Source: Caulochytrium protostelioides
Taxonomy: Eukaryota; Chytridiomycota; Caulochytriomycetes; Caulochytriales; Caulochytriaceae
Reading direction: 5' to 3'
Assembly (NCBI GenBank): GCA_003615045.1
Contig: ML014154.1
Span: forward strand, 62,001 to 126,000
Length of the DNA stretch: 64,000 nt
Positions 11,211 through 22,352 of the stretch are shown piece by piece (position 1 is the stretch's first letter; every line of letters starts with the position of its first letter). The notes under the pieces were generated by a model. That model searched no databases. It worked only from the letters and a program-made list of their open reading frames with translations, and was not told where the DNA came from. Position numbers and translations under genes: made by a program.

Positions 11211-14200
11211 ATGGCCGCGCTCACGAGCCTCGCGGACCGCGCGCCGCCCCTGTGGCAGCGCGTGCTCCTCGGGTGCGTGCTCGGCCTTGCCGCCCTCCAG
11301 ATCCGAACCCTCGCCATCGAGACCGCCCGATGGATCCTTCCCGCGCCGCCGCCGCCGCCGCCCGCCAAACCGCGGTCCCGCCGCCAGAGCCTCAGTGCGA
11401 CCGCCGAGCACCGCCACCGCCCAAGATCCGGCCAGCGACGCGCCGTGCCGCCCGGATCCCGTGACGATGCCGCTGCCGCCGCCGCCGCTGCGGCACAGAC
11501 CTTGCATGAGGCCATCACCACCGACCCCGCCGCCGAGGCGCCCGCCCTCGCGCACGATGTTGTCGGCACCCTCGCGCGCCACCGGATCCAGCACCGCCTG
11601 CGGGTCGGGCTCCTGGCGGCCCTCGGCGCCGACGCCGAGACCGAGACCGGGGCTGCGGGCGATGGCAGCGCCACTGTCAGCGGCGGCGTCGTCGCGTCGC
11701 CGTCGGCACCGCGCACCGTCGTCCGTACGGGTTGGCGCGGTGCCGCGGCGCTCGATCCCGCCGTGATGACCGCCGGCAGCCCCCGGCAGGCTCACGACGA
11801 TGACGCCGGCGACGCCGCCGCCGCCGCCGCCTCGGCGCGACCCGCCACATCGATTGCCGCGGTCCCGGCCGAGTCCGTCGATCACGCCGCGTGCGTGGCG
11901 CTCGGCGCGATCCTGCAGTCGGGCACCGCCGGCTCCTGGGACGCGCTGCAGGGCCTGCTGTCGCCGACGGCGCCGCTGGACGCGGACGATGCCGACGATG
12001 CAGGCGCGGGGACCGGCCCCGCCGCGCTGCCGCGGACGGCCGCGGGGACGGCGGCCTCGCCGACGGCGCGCTCGCCCGGGTCCGGCACGGCGCGACGGCG
12101 CGGCGCCACGAGCCCCGGACTCTATGCGCAGCACGCCTACGGCAGCGGCCGGCTGGCGTTCTCGGAGCCGCTGCGGGACGACGAGGCAGACGGTGCGGCG
12201 GACGCAAACGCGGACGCGACGATGCGGCCGTCGCCGCTGTCGGTGGCGGTGGCCGCGGCGGATCTCGGGGCGGGCGGGCCGCGCCGTGGTGGCCACGCGC
12301 CGCCAAATCCGCCCGCGCTGGAGCACCACCGGGCCCCGCTGCCGGTGGCCCTGCGCGCGCCACCCCCGAAGGAGCACGAGACTTTGCTGGCGCTGCTGTA
12401 CACCCTCGCCGAGGACCAAGCCCGCCGCGAGGGCTTTGTCCACCGCAGCATCACCTGCAACCACTGCAGCGCGAGCCCGATCCGGGGCGTCCGTTACAAG
12501 TGCGTGAACTGTGTCGATTTCGATCTGTGCGAGCTCTGCGAAGCCGACAACCATCAGCACTACAAGACGCACGTGTTCCTCAAGATCCGCATCCCGATCC
12601 CGCCGCTCGCAAATCCACGGTCGGTGCTGCTCGCGCCGTTCTATCCGGGCGTCGACTTCAGCGCCGCCACCGGCGTCCTGCATGCCCAGCCCGGCCTGTT
12701 GCTCCAGCTCGCCCGCGAGACTCACTTCGATGCCCTCGAAATCGAGGCCTTCTACGAGCAGTTCCGCAGCCTGGCGACGCCGCCGCCGCCCGCCGTCGTG
12801 GCCGACCACGCCGCCCACGCCCCTGCGTCGACCGCGGCTGCTCGGGTGCCCGAAGGCCTGTTCCTGTCGGACGGCGTGATCACCAAAGAGATCTTCGGGC
12901 AGTGCCTGGGCCCGCTGGGCCGCGAGCGCAATCTGATCACGGACCGTATCTTCCACTTCTTTGATGCGCGCCGCGACGGGGTGATTACCTTTCCCGAGTT
13001 TGTGCGCGGCCTCAGCGTGCTATGCAAGGGCGGCTTCGACGAGCGTCTTATGGCGGCGTTCCGCGGGTACGACCTCGACGGCAACGGCGTCATCTCCCGC
13101 GCTGAGCTCCACCAGATGTTCAAGGCGTATTTCTACTTGAGTATGGAGCTGGTGCGCGACGTCGTCCGCACCATGGAAGAGGGCATGATGGACGCCTTCG
13201 ACGACGAAGCCGCCAAGCCCGTGAGCTCGGCGTTCAGCGCCCCCATCCCGCCCGGCGCCATGTCTCATCACGACTCCGACGACGATGACAATGGCGACGA
13301 TGGCGACGATGGCGGCGATGATAATGACGATGGTGGTGACCCAGATGCGGCGAGCCACCTTGCTCGGGCCGGCGACCGCCATGGCGAAGGGGGCGGTGAC
13401 GAGACCGGCGCCGCCGTCGACGGCACCGATGCCGACGGCTTCGCGGCTGCGCCTGGTGCCACGCGCTCAAGCGGCCCGCGCCCGGCCCGCGCTGGCCCGC
13501 CGCGCGCGCAGGCCCTCAAGGCACGCCTGGCCCGCCGCTTGCAGGCCTTGCCGAGCAGCAGCCGCGGCGCACGGGTCTCCCGGCCGCTTGCCGCGCCCCA
13601 TGGCGCCGCGCCGACCCGGTACTGGGGCAGCGGCTACCACGCGCATCCGCCCACGGGACTCACGCCGATCGCCGCGCCGCCGACGGCCGCCGCCGCCGCG
13701 ACGGGAGCCGCCAGCGGCGCGCCGGCCGGGCCCGGCGGCGGCGGCGCGTCCGTCGACGGGAGCGACCGTGAAATCCATGCTGGCGCGCTGCTGCTCGGGA
13801 CGGGGGCCAGTCCGGTCCCGACGCCGACGGACACCACCTTCGCGGCCGGCGCGCTACCGTTCGTCCCGGGGCCCTCCGGCGTCCCTGCCGATGCAGCGGG
13901 GGCGGCGAACGACGCGGCCCGGGCGTCGCGTGGCCTTCCGCCGCCGCCGCTCCACCTCGACGCCACCGCCGCCGTGGCCGGCGGCCTGCCCGCGCGGTTC
14001 CCCGAGGCTCTGAGTCTGCTGCACGATGCGGCGCCGCAGAGCCCGCTCGTGCAGGCGGTCTCGGCGGCCCTCAGTCCGCAGATCCCGTTCCCGTTCCCCC
14101 CGAGCTTCCTCTCGGGCCACGAGACGGCGGCCGGCGCCCTGCCTTACGCGGACCCCAGCGAGGGCCCGATCGGCTTTGCGCTGAGTCCGCCGTTCCTCTC

Positions 14201-14537
14201 GCGCGTCCAGGGCCAGATCAGCCCGCTTACCGCGCCGCGGACGCTGAACTCGCCGCTGCAGCGTGCGGCGATGGGCGCGACTGCCGCCGCCGCCGCCGCC
14301 GCCTCGCCCTGGCCGCGTGCGGCAGCGGCAGCCGCGCCGTTTGACGAGTTCCCAGTGATGGAGGCCATGAGCCAGGACGCGGTGGCCGAAATGGTGGACC
14401 GCACCTTCGCCGCGGCTGGGGTCGGCGCCACGGGCTCGGCGGACGCCGACGGGATGACCTTTGCGCAATTCCGCGCGGTGGTCGAGACCGACAACAATCT
14501 GCTCGCATGGTTTGAGGCACTCGGCCCTATTTTTTAG
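11211..14537 (+). CDS. ZZ-type zinc finger and EF-hand protein with N-terminal membrane anchor
   Basis: 1108 aa from ATG 11211. The same frame opens at 10785, but that part is Arg-only repeat. Residues about 16-38 (VLLGCVLGLAALQIRTLAI) form one hydrophobic segment. A ZZ zinc finger lies at about 413-460: ITCNHCSASPIRGVRYKC, then VNCVDFDLCELCE and NHQHYKTH supply the Cys/His ligands. A calcineurin-B/NCS-like EF-hand module follows, with calcium loops DARRDGVITFPE (about 585) and DLDGNGVISRAE (about 621), the second fully canonical. An acidic Asp-rich linker and 350 residues of Ala/Pro/Gly low complexity lead to a C-terminal EF-like element (ADADGMTFAQF to LLAWFEALGPIF, about 1076-1108). ZZ plus EF-hand proteins occur in fungi and are presumed calcium-responsive scaffolds; the exact role is unknown. 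The anchor suggests residence at a cytoplasmic membrane face. Confidence 0.8.
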   Translation: MAALTSLADRAPPLWQRVLLGCVLGLAALQIRTLAIETARWILPAPPPPPPAKPRSRRQSLSATAEHRHRPRSGQRRAVPPGSRDDAAAAAAAAAQTLHEAITTDPAAEAPALAHDVVGTLARHRIQHRLRVGLLAALGADAETETGAAGDGSATVSGGVVASPSAPRTVVRTGWRGAAALDPAVMTAGSPRQAHDDDAGDAAAAAASARPATSIAAVPAESVDHAACVALGAILQSGTAGSWDALQGLLSPTAPLDADDADDAGAGTGPAALPRTAAGTAASPTARSPGSGTARRRGATSPGLYAQHAYGSGRLAFSEPLRDDEADGAADANADATMRPSPLSVAVAAADLGAGGPRRGGHAPPNPPALEHHRAPLPVALRAPPPKEHETLLALLYTLAEDQARREGFVHRSITCNHCSASPIRGVRYKCVNCVDFDLCELCEADNHQHYKTHVFLKIRIPIPPLANPRSVLLAPFYPGVDFSAATGVLHAQPGLLLQLARETHFDALEIEAFYEQFRSLATPPPPAVVADHAAHAPASTAAARVPEGLFLSDGVITKEIFGQCLGPLGRERNLITDRIFHFFDARRDGVITFPEFVRGLSVLCKGGFDERLMAAFRGYDLDGNGVISRAELHQMFKAYFYLSMELVRDVVRTMEEGMMDAFDDEAAKPVSSAFSAPIPPGAMSHHDSDDDDNGDDGDDGGDDNDDGGDPDAASHLARAGDRHGEGGGDETGAAVDGTDADGFAAAPGATRSSGPRPARAGPPRAQALKARLARRLQALPSSSRGARVSRPLAAPHGAAPTRYWGSGYHAHPPTGLTPIAAPPTAAAAATGAASGAPAGPGGGGASVDGSDREIHAGALLLGTGASPVPTPTDTTFAAGALPFVPGPSGVPADAAGAANDAARASRGLPPPPLHLDATAAVAGGLPARFPEALSLLHDAAPQSPLVQAVSAALSPQIPFPFPPSFLSGHETAAGALPYADPSEGPIGFALSPPFLSRVQGQISPLTAPRTLNSPLQRAAMGATAAAAAAASPWPRAAAAAAPFDEFPVMEAMSQDAVAEMVDRTFAAAGVGATGSADADGMTFAQFRAVVETDNNLLAWFEALGPIF

Positions 14538-14852
14538 CGGACGCGGCCCCTCGCCTCCGTAGGGGTCTTTTGCGCGGCCGATCGCCGGCTGTACCCATGA
14601 TCGGCATGACTAATACAATTGCGAGCACACAAGGGTTACTGCAAGAAGCAAAGATGAGGAGAAAGAAAGTTACGAGAAGTTACGAGAAGAAGAAAGAGCA
14701 GGATCGAAAAGAAAAAATGGACAAGAACAGGCGGAAGGGGTGGGCGTGAACAAGCAAAACAGGTGCCCGCGGCCATATCACGGAATCACGCGAGCGGGAG
14801 GGGCTGGCGGGCAGGAAGGCCGCGGCCAGGAGACGGTGCAGATGACGCGGGC
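14538..14852. other. Convergent 3' intergenic region
   Basis: About 315 bases between the stop of the ZZ/EF-hand gene (plus) and the stop of the surface-protein gene (minus). It is purine-rich on plus near 14640-14730 (gagaaagaaagtt, gaaaagaaaaaatgg). It should hold the 3' ends of both transcripts. No ORF of interest. Confidence 0.6.
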
Positions 14853-16572
14853 TTATAGCAGCAGCACCAGAGCGCCGATGAAGGCGCCCATGACGACGGT
14901 CCATGCGGGCGACGCGGCGGGCGTGATGGCCGTAGCGGCCGAGACGCTGATCGATGCCATCTCCTCGTTGGCGACTAGCTCATCCGCGGCAAACGGGTCC
15001 GGCGGGCCCCCGAATGCGTCGCCGTCGCCCGGCAACGCCGTCGGCTCGCTCGGCAGCGCGGCCGTGGCCTGCGGTCCCATGCTGACCTCGCTGGAGACGG
15101 CCGCCGGCGCCGCCGACCGCGCGCCAAGTCCAGGCGTGGTCCAAGGCGTCGGAACGGCGCCGTTCGGCGTGGCCCAAGGCGTCAACGCAGCGTCCGCGGC
15201 GGGCGCGCCCGCGACGCGGGCCGACGCCGGACCGGCGGTCGGCGTGGGCCACATCCGAGCCGCGATGTGCGGGGTGCCATACTCGCCGTGTCGGGCGCCA
15301 TCGATCTCTTCGCACTCGGCGTCGTCGTCGTCGCCGCTGCCGGCGCTGCGGCCGGCCACGCCATACCCCTCTGGCACGGCCGACGGCGTCGACAGCACGG
15401 CGAGCGCGCGGTGGGTGGGCTCGACGCGTAGGGGCAGATCGACGGTCGGCGTGCCGTACGCCTCCTGGGCGCCGCGGGCAGCCCGCCCGTCCGGCTCCCC
15501 GTACTCGTCCTCCTCCTCGCATTCGACGGTCCCCGGCGCGCCGTAGGCGTCACGCCGCGGCGCGGCCGGCCGGACCGCTTCGGCCAGCGCCGACGAGGAC
15601 GGACCCGCGGGGGCCACGTGGTGGACCCGCTCATCAGCGTCGGCGCTGGGCGACTCTGGCACCGTAGGCGTCGGCGTCGGCGTGATCATGCCCGCCATGA
15701 CGGCAGTTGTCGGCTGTGCGACGGCAATGGGACGCGCCTCGTGGCGCCGGGGGCTCGGCGCGCCGTAGGCGTCGTACGCATGTGGGGTTGCGAGGGGCGC
15801 GACGGCTCGAGCCAGCGCCGAGGACGTCGGCTGCGCGGCCGCGGCCGCGCGGACCACGGGGATGGTGGGAAGCGCTTCCTGCGCGCCGCTCTCGGGGATG
15901 CTGGTTAGCGGCGCCGCCGTCTGGGTGCCGGCGAGCTTCCTGGCTCCTTTCTCGGTCGCCTCATCACACGGCTCGGCCGCGGCGGTCGAGGGCAGCTGAG
16001 GTTGCCGCGCGAGCGGCAGCGCGCCACTCGTCGGGGCGGCCGCCGGCGTAGGCACCGGTGCAACGGCCGGCGCAGCTGCCAGCTGCGTGGGCGGGACGCC
16101 GTACGTGGCATACCCGTCGTGATGGCCGGCCGCGAAAGCGCTTTTGTGGCTGCCGGCGGGCCCGTGGTCTTCCAGGCGCGGCGACCCCGACGTCGACGCG
16201 TCGCTGCCGTCGCCGGGGCTTCCGTGGCTGTCGTGGCCGTGAGCCGGCGAGCCTAATTCAGCGTCGTGCGTCGTCGCATGCTGCACGATGCCGGACTTCT
16301 CGTCGGAGTTGGGGATCTGAAGGGTGTTCTCGCTAGGGACGCCGGACAAGGGCAGACGCCGACCGGAGGGGCTCGACGCAGCGTCGTCGCGGCCCCCCGT
16401 CGTCGCGGACTGATGGATCCCGCTGAGGTCCAGCTGGTTGTGCGCATCGGCGGTACCACGATGAGCCCCCTCGGCCGCGTGGTCGCGGATCCTACTCGTG
16501 AGATCGCTACCCCCGCCGTCCCGGTGGGCCGGACCAGGGTTGATATAACCATAGCCATGCACTGGACGTATC

Positions 16573-16610
<38 letters not shown>

Positions 16611-16792
16611 GAGAGACGTCAGGATGATGAGTATACCATGTTGCGTCAATGACCTGAGGGGCAGTGGCGCCTTTGAGTGGCGCTCCTGGATTCGGCAGCT
16701 ACGTGATAATTAATCATACCTTTGTTTGCGGCGACATGGGTCGCTGCAATCAGAAGCAGCAGCGATACGGGGATCGGGACGGTAGGATGCAT
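14853..16792 (-). CDS. Secreted, C-terminally anchored surface protein with repeated YG-x-P motif (two exons)
   Basis: My gene model is complement(join(14853..16561, 16720..16792)), 593 aa. Exon 1 starts at ATG 16792 and encodes a textbook signal peptide (MHPTVPIPVSLLLLIAATHV then AANK). The donor reads AAAG|GTATGA at 16719. The 158-base intron ends with CTGAC, a run of 33 T and CAG at 16564-16562, and rejoins in frame as VHGYGYINPG. Without this intron the frame lacks any early ATG and reads through a poly-Phe tract. The mature protein is Pro/Ala/Thr/Ser-rich. YGAP, YGTP, YGEP and YGVP recur with acidic or Ala residues before them, as in DAYGAP, EEYGEP-like and EAYGTP. It ends in a hydrophobic tail (TVVMGAFIGALVLLL) typical of a GPI-attachment signal. 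Few Cys. Function unknown; wall or surface adhesin-like by architecture. Confidence 0.72.
16562..16719 (-). other. Intron with 33-base poly-T polypyrimidine tract
   Basis: On the minus strand: donor GTATGA, a CTGAC branch-like site close to the 3' end, T(33), then TTGGATACGTCCAG. Splicing preserves frame (exon 1 is 73 bases, 24 codons plus one base). The T run corresponds to A(33) at 16574-16606 on plus. Confidence 0.75.
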
Positions 16793-19374
16793 GGCCGAAA
16801 TCTCGCGATGGTTAGGGCAAGGAAACGAGCCACCAAGGCACGTCGTTCCACGGTGATGTCAACGTGGCGGTTCAAAACGAATGGATGGAACGGGATCGAT
16901 GGTGTTATCGTTGTGCGCCGCAGCCTCGTCACACGATCAAATCAGCTCCGATCACAAACGATTGATAATGCGCAGATGCCTCCATGTCATCAGAGTTCAT
17001 CGGCGCCAAGCACTGGATCTCCGCCATTGCCTGTTGCCCAGCAGTGGTCAGCCGCGGTCTTTATATGTTGCCCGCGCACTCTCTTTCTGGAGTTTCCCGC
17101 GCTTCGTCAGGATGAAAATGACGCGCCGTCAGCCATACGAGAGCCTGCGTCGTCAGCCGGAGAATATTGCACTCTATTCTACTCTATTCCACCGCAGATT
17201 GGTAAATTAGGGTTCGAGAAGACATCCGCTGAGGCCATTGACACGTTGAACAAGACTGTTAAGACAATCTACAAGGCCGCCGCCGCTGTCAGACGGGTCG
17301 GCAGAGCGAAGGCATGGGTCCCCGCTGGGCTCGCCGGGCCCTGGACCGCAGAACCCCGCTTGATCGATCAGGCCGATGCGACCTGTCAATCGCTTGATTC
17401 TAGCCAAAGCAAGCGACGGGGTGCGCACCGTGGCCGCTGTCGCGCGCTGTCCTGGCTCTCGCCGGTCCGGCCGTCGGTGCGGTCTGACGACATTCAAGCC
17501 GGCTCGGCCGGCGGCCCACGCGGTCCGTACGGTCCACAAGGCCCACGAGGTCATTGCTGTCCATGCGGCCACCGCTGCCATGACGCTGCACAGCACGCCG
17601 CGATGGCTAAGTATCATGCCCCCTTCCGATGTGCGTGCGCAGCTGTCGGCCTCCGCCGAGCGAAGCGGGCTTCCGTGGCGGCGTGACCAGCGGCGTGGCC
17701 TGCACGGGCTGGCCTCTTTGCGGCAAGGCCGTCAAGACGAGCCGCAGCGGTTGAGGAGCTGCACGGAACTCGCACGGGCAAGAACGCCGGGATATGCCCG
17801 CTAGCCGCCATGTTACCGCGGCATATTACCACTCATGCGTGTGGCCCCTCGGGAAACCGAGATCATTAGTCCTCCCGCCGCTTGCTTCTCCTATGCCCGC
17901 AGTTCCCACAGCTCGCGCGAGAGTCGGTGGGCAGGCCGGGGTCTTCGCTCATCGTGCTCGACTAACGAGCCCGGGCGTGCTCTTCGTTCCAACGTCTCGG
18001 GCCAACGAAACGGGCGCCCAGCACTTCCACACCGTGCTGGTCGAGTGAGATATGAACGCCCTGGAGCCTGGTTCAGGAGTAACAATGATGTTTCATCTAG
18101 AGGGGGTTTAGGGGAAATGATGTCCCCAAGATCCATGCGCATCCCGATCAACCATTTTTTCTAAGGCTACCCGCTTCGTCGCGACCCATCTGCTCAGCCC
18201 TTCAGCCGGCGCCGTCTTAGCAGGCAATCATGACGCACCGATGTTGCCAGGTCATCGATATGCCCCGGTGTCATGTCACGACGTCGCGTCGGGGGCACGG
18301 GGACAGGACGGCACACGCCAGGCCCGATGGCCATCGGTCGCTTGGGCCATGGAACATGTCGCCGGCCAGGGCTCTCCTGTGAGAGGCATCCTCGCCATTG
18401 CCGTGGGCGACCGGAGCGTATCGTGCGCGAGCATGCGCTCGTCGACCAGCGCCAGACCCCGGCCGTTTCCGATCCGAACACCGGCGGGGACATCCGCCCG
18501 ATGCGACGGCCGGAGCTTCAAGAAAAATGGCGCATCAGCGCATCTGGCGCTGGCGCTGGAGCCTCAGGCGTCGCGCCGTCCGCTTCCTCGCGCCACAATA
18601 CTTGGAACAACCGTGCAGCCGCCCTCGTGTGCGACAGCAAAGTGGCGCACACAACAGGGTCATGGCGACGAGCCCACGACGCCACTGTTTGGGCGGAGGC
18701 AGATCCGCAGTAAAATGCGAGGAGAAAAAAGGAAAGGGAAGGAAAGGGAAGGAAAAGGACGATGATCGCAAACAAAATGGCGCTCTGGCGAAACCAGGAA
18801 ACATGAGCCGTTTCTGGATGCAACCTCGTCGAGGTCATGTCGAGGCCGCCTTTTCTTCATAGGAGCTTTTGCCGGCCTGCGCTTGAGTGATCCAAACAAC
18901 CTGAGCCTAACAGTCCAAGGAGGTCGAGTTCGGTACGGGCCGTCCGGTTCGTGATTGTGCGAGACAATCCGGATGCCGGCGATCATGTCGGAAATAGAGA
19001 AGGAACGTTAACCTTCACGAGCTGGTTTTGGTATTTTGCTATTTCGATGGGGAAAAGGATAGTACGATTTCCACCACCATGTTCAACGGTTGACGATAGC
19101 TCGATGGTCATTGACACTCCAGTTTGGCAGTATCATAAACCTCTCTTCACCAGCTCCATCGTTTTGTATTCCTCCCCCTACCCCCACCTGCGTTTCGACA
19201 ACATCGCATCACTTCCCGTAGTATGGAATCAGATGGGTTGATTGACGAAAGCTGCCCATATCTCAATTCCGTCTCTTCCTTGACTGTCGCCTGCACGAGA
19301 TTCATCCCGTTTTTTGACTTCAGCTGTTGAGTTCGGCAACCTCTGGTAGTGGTGTACCTGACTTTCCCGGTACG
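16793..19374. other. Gene-poor 2.6 kb stretch in low-GC island
   Basis: The starts of two divergent secreted-protein genes flank this stretch (16792 minus, 19375 plus). ORFs of up to about 140 codons exist on both strands around 16.9-18.8 kb, but none has a recognisable domain, a consistent codon pattern or an ATG context that stands out. A purine tract lies at 18721-18759 and an AT-rich, promoter-like stretch at about 19000-19330. It may contain decayed mobile DNA that I cannot identify. Confidence 0.5.
18721..18759 (+). repeat. Purine tract with GGAAAGGGAA repeats
   Basis: About 39 bases of uninterrupted G/A on the plus strand containing repeated ggaaaggga units. Simple-sequence repeat with no associated gene. 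Confidence 0.8.
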
Positions 19375-21333
19375 ATGATCGTGGCCAGCCCGTCTTTTCG
19401 AAAACGTCGGGCCATCACCTTTGCCAATATGGCTCCTGGGCACCGGACCATCCGGGCGGTCGTCGGTGCCCTCGTGTTGCTCCAGGCTATGGACTTCGGC
19501 CTGACTGTCGAAGCGGCTCCTCAGCGGCTACCGGAACATATCCGACGGTCTGTGGAAACAGTTGCAGAAGCTGGTCGCCACCATTTGTATGTTCGACAAA
19601 ATGCCTCCTCGGACAACGGTACTGACGGCTCCTCCAGCTCCAGCGCAGGGACCACTGAGACTACCAGTCAAGCCTCAACAACTGAATCGAGCACGTGGGG
19701 GTCATCGACTCCCATGTCGGGTGATAAGCTGGCCTCCTCTGATTTTGAAAATAGTTTGATCGTTGGCCAGTATCGCATTAAGCCTGGCGGACCGATCATG
19801 CGGGGCTTACCTGACGCGGGATCTGATAGTTTCCATCTACCAGGCCGACCGGCTCCAGACTCGGGACTCCCTAGCACCGGTGCATCTGGAAACACTTCTG
19901 GAGGCTACGGAAATGGAGCTCAAGACAGAGGCAATGTGTCGCACGAGTACGGTGTAGACTTAGGCTCCGTGAACAATCAAACCCAGCAAGGTCAAGGAGA
20001 CTATGGCAGCCAAGGCTATGGTAGTCAAGGCTCGAATCAAGCGGCTTCAGAAAGTCAGCAAGACAATGACCGAGATGGCTATAAACACCAAGGCTATGGA
20101 CAGCAAAGTTTTGCTGACGACACCTTGATTCAGACCGTTTCTTCATTTGATGATTCATACGTGACGCCTACACCCACGCCCACGCCCACGCCAACGACAT
20201 CCGCACGTGCCGTGGGAACTGAAGATTGCAACTGTGAAATCACTTCTACCACCTGGGTATCGCCCCCTATCACTACGGATGGGACGTCCGGTGGGTATGG
20301 CCAGTATTCGAGCCACAGCGACAGATGCGAGGGAATCTGCAGTGATTACAACAATGCCAGCAATGAAACACCGTCTGCAACCACTTCCAATCTTGCCGCC
20401 ATCACGGACCCCGCCGATTTGCCGAACGGTTTGATCCGCCCCTTCACGATACCGGATGCGATGATGCAAGCTCGCTCGGCTAGTGAAGCTCAAGCCACAG
20501 CTACTCCCACCAGCGACCCGGTTGGTTTCGGTTACAACATGGTCAGCAATGATTCCAGCTACGATAGCAGCGATGTTGTTGGCACCAGCACCAGCACCAG
20601 CACCAGCACCAGCACCGATGCTGATATCACTAGCACCAGCACAAGTATTGACGATGCAAGTACTATGGATTTTGGAACTGACAACCGCTATGATCACATT
20701 ATTGCCACCACGCCACAATCTAACGAATCTCTCACGACGACTGGAAAGTTCGATCCGGAGACCAGTGCCGCAGCAGCCGTTGCCTCACCCTCGACGTACA
20801 TTGGTGATCGAGGAAATATATACACCGCAAGCTCAGACAACGCCGAAAAGTATGGCAATGGCTCACCTAGCGAAAGCATAGCTGCGGTTACCGAGACATC
20901 AGCCGCAGGCGCTTTATCGACGGAAACGCCTGAAGATATGATATTACCTGATAGATACGGCGATGGTGACAGCCCGATTTCATCAGATGAGTCGCAGCAA
21001 GTTTCAGAGTCGTCTAGTCAATGGGACACTGAATATGTACCTGCAAGCACATCTTCGTATGACTCCGCCGCCAGTTTCAGCACCCCGTTCGCCTCTACAG
21101 ACTCGTCGTGGTGGGCCAGCCCAACGTCCGAAGCATCTTCAATTGTGGGATACGAGACAGCGGAAATGATGTCCAACTCCGGATACGTAACACCTTTGCC
21201 ATCCTGGACTAGTGCAGCGACCGGTAAGGCGACCAGCGAAGCAAAAAAGAACAATGGTGTTTCCCAAGCGACAGTAAGCAAATTCACAATGATGGGCATG
21301 AGCGCGCTCGCTGTGCTTGTCGCGTTTATCTAA
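19375..21333 (+). CDS. Secreted Ser/Thr-rich GPI-type surface protein
   Basis: 652 aa from ATG 19375; a second ATG at 19429 gives a cleaner signal peptide (MAPGHRTIRAVVGALVLLQA, then MDFGLTVEAAPQ) and may be the true start. The body is Ser/Thr/Asn/Gln-rich. It contains GYGSQ-type repeats near residues 200-265 (YGSQGYGSQG, HQGYGQQ), a TPTPTPTP run (about 262-270), a small Cys patch (EDCNCEI, then CEGICSDYNN) and a TSTSTST run coded by CCAGCA repeats near 20583. The C-terminus (TMMGMSALAVLVAFI) is a hydrophobic tail after a Lys/Asn/Ser linker, as in GPI-anchored fungal wall proteins. GC content is visibly lower than in the flanking core genes. Architecture suggests a heavily O-glycosylated wall or adhesion protein; no family is recognised. 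Confidence 0.75.
   Translation: MIVASPSFRKRRAITFANMAPGHRTIRAVVGALVLLQAMDFGLTVEAAPQRLPEHIRRSVETVAEAGRHHLYVRQNASSDNGTDGSSSSSAGTTETTSQASTTESSTWGSSTPMSGDKLASSDFENSLIVGQYRIKPGGPIMRGLPDAGSDSFHLPGRPAPDSGLPSTGASGNTSGGYGNGAQDRGNVSHEYGVDLGSVNNQTQQGQGDYGSQGYGSQGSNQAASESQQDNDRDGYKHQGYGQQSFADDTLIQTVSSFDDSYVTPTPTPTPTPTTSARAVGTEDCNCEITSTTWVSPPITTDGTSGGYGQYSSHSDRCEGICSDYNNASNETPSATTSNLAAITDPADLPNGLIRPFTIPDAMMQARSASEAQATATPTSDPVGFGYNMVSNDSSYDSSDVVGTSTSTSTSTSTDADITSTSTSIDDASTMDFGTDNRYDHIIATTPQSNESLTTTGKFDPETSAAAAVASPSTYIGDRGNIYTASSDNAEKYGNGSPSESIAAVTETSAAGALSTETPEDMILPDRYGDGDSPISSDESQQVSESSSQWDTEYVPASTSSYDSAASFSTPFASTDSSWWASPTSEASSIVGYETAEMMSNSGYVTPLPSWTSAATGKATSEAKKNNGVSQATVSKFTMMGMSALAVLVAFI
20583..20622 (+). 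repeat. ACCAGC hexamer repeat coding for Thr-Ser
   Basis: A run of accagc units inside the Ser/Thr-rich surface protein, encoding alternating Thr and Ser. Such in-frame repeats allow length variation without frameshift. Confidence 0.8.
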
Positions 21334-21429
21334 TTTGATTGTGGGCTGTTATTTCCGCAGGGAAACAGTCTATGTGTAAGTCAAGCCCTGAACGGCACCT
21401 AATAGAATGTCGCGAATGTTATATTGAGT

Positions 21430-21990
21430 ATATTGAGTCAAGGCGCACACCATGCCGAGATCTCGTCTTTGCCGCCGGGGGCAAACTTGTAAGCCCCATA
21501 GGCGGTCACCACTTCAGCGACGAGGAGCGCCATCTCCGTGGCCGCCTCCTTGGCGACACGGTTCATGAACTTGGCAAACACGCGCTGCTTGCCTCCGTAG
21601 AGCTCCAGGCGCTGGCGCGCCCAGCGTGGCTTCAGGAATTCAGCCCCCAGCGGATCGTACGTGGCGAGGCACACCTCTAGGAATCGGTGGTGCGCGTCGA
21701 GCGCTGTGCTCTTGGAGCTCACCCAGTCGCAGACAGCCGCAGCAGCGGCTCTTTCGAATGGCGCTGCCACGTCTCTGACTGCTTTTGGGCGACTTTCATG
21801 CCCTCTTCCACATAGTATTGCTTTAGACTCAATTTCCAGCTGACGACCTGGCCTTTGGGCTCCACCATATAGAAGATGTTGGTGCAGCCCGGGTCGTTCC
21901 TGATGGTACAGTAGTCATCCAAGCTCACGCAAGGGTCTGGCTTCCTGGCTCCCGCGCCGCCCAACATGAGCTGCTGGTAGAAGCTCTTGC
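21430..21990 (-). pseudogene. Fanzor (TnpB-like RuvC nuclease) relic A, N-terminal/middle part
   Basis: Two minus-strand frames joined by a frameshift near 21720-21750 carry parts of a RuvC-type Fanzor protein. The upstream frame holds a RuvC-I-like strand, RNDPGCTNIFYMVEPKGQVV, with the catalytic Asp, then KLSLKQYYVEEG and VAQKQSETW. The downstream frame continues with DAHHRFLEV, LATYDPLGAEFLKPRWARQR, GKQRVFAKF and AYGAYKFAPGG before stopping at about 21440. The same blocks in the same order occur at 34.47-34.80 kb. The RuvC-III end is missing. Family assignment rests on the DPG...NIFY strand, the W/R-rich helical block and the YG...KF strand, which are typical of eukaryotic Fanzor proteins. 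The 5' end abuts the broken Rok1-like helicase at about 21990. Confidence 0.65.
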
Positions 21991-22316
21991 CCGGGCCCGA
22001 ATGGGCTGCGGCCGTGGCCGCGGCGCAATCTGGCGGCGCACGGGTACAATCACCCGTCGCCAATTCAGATGGAACCGATTCCAATCCTGGCGGCGCAGCG
22101 GGACCTGTTGGCGTGTGCGCCGACCGGCTCCGGCAAAACGCTGGCGTTCCTGGTGCCCATCCTGCATGCGCTCAAGGCGCCGTCCCTCGCGGCCGGGCCG
22201 CGATGTTTGATCGTGTCGCCGACGCGCGAGCTTGCCTCCCACATCGAGCGCCACGTGCGTGAGCTCGCCGCCGGGAAGGCATTCCGCATCGCGTTACCGA
22301 ACAAGCCCACGGCGAC

Positions 22317-22352
<36 letters not shown>

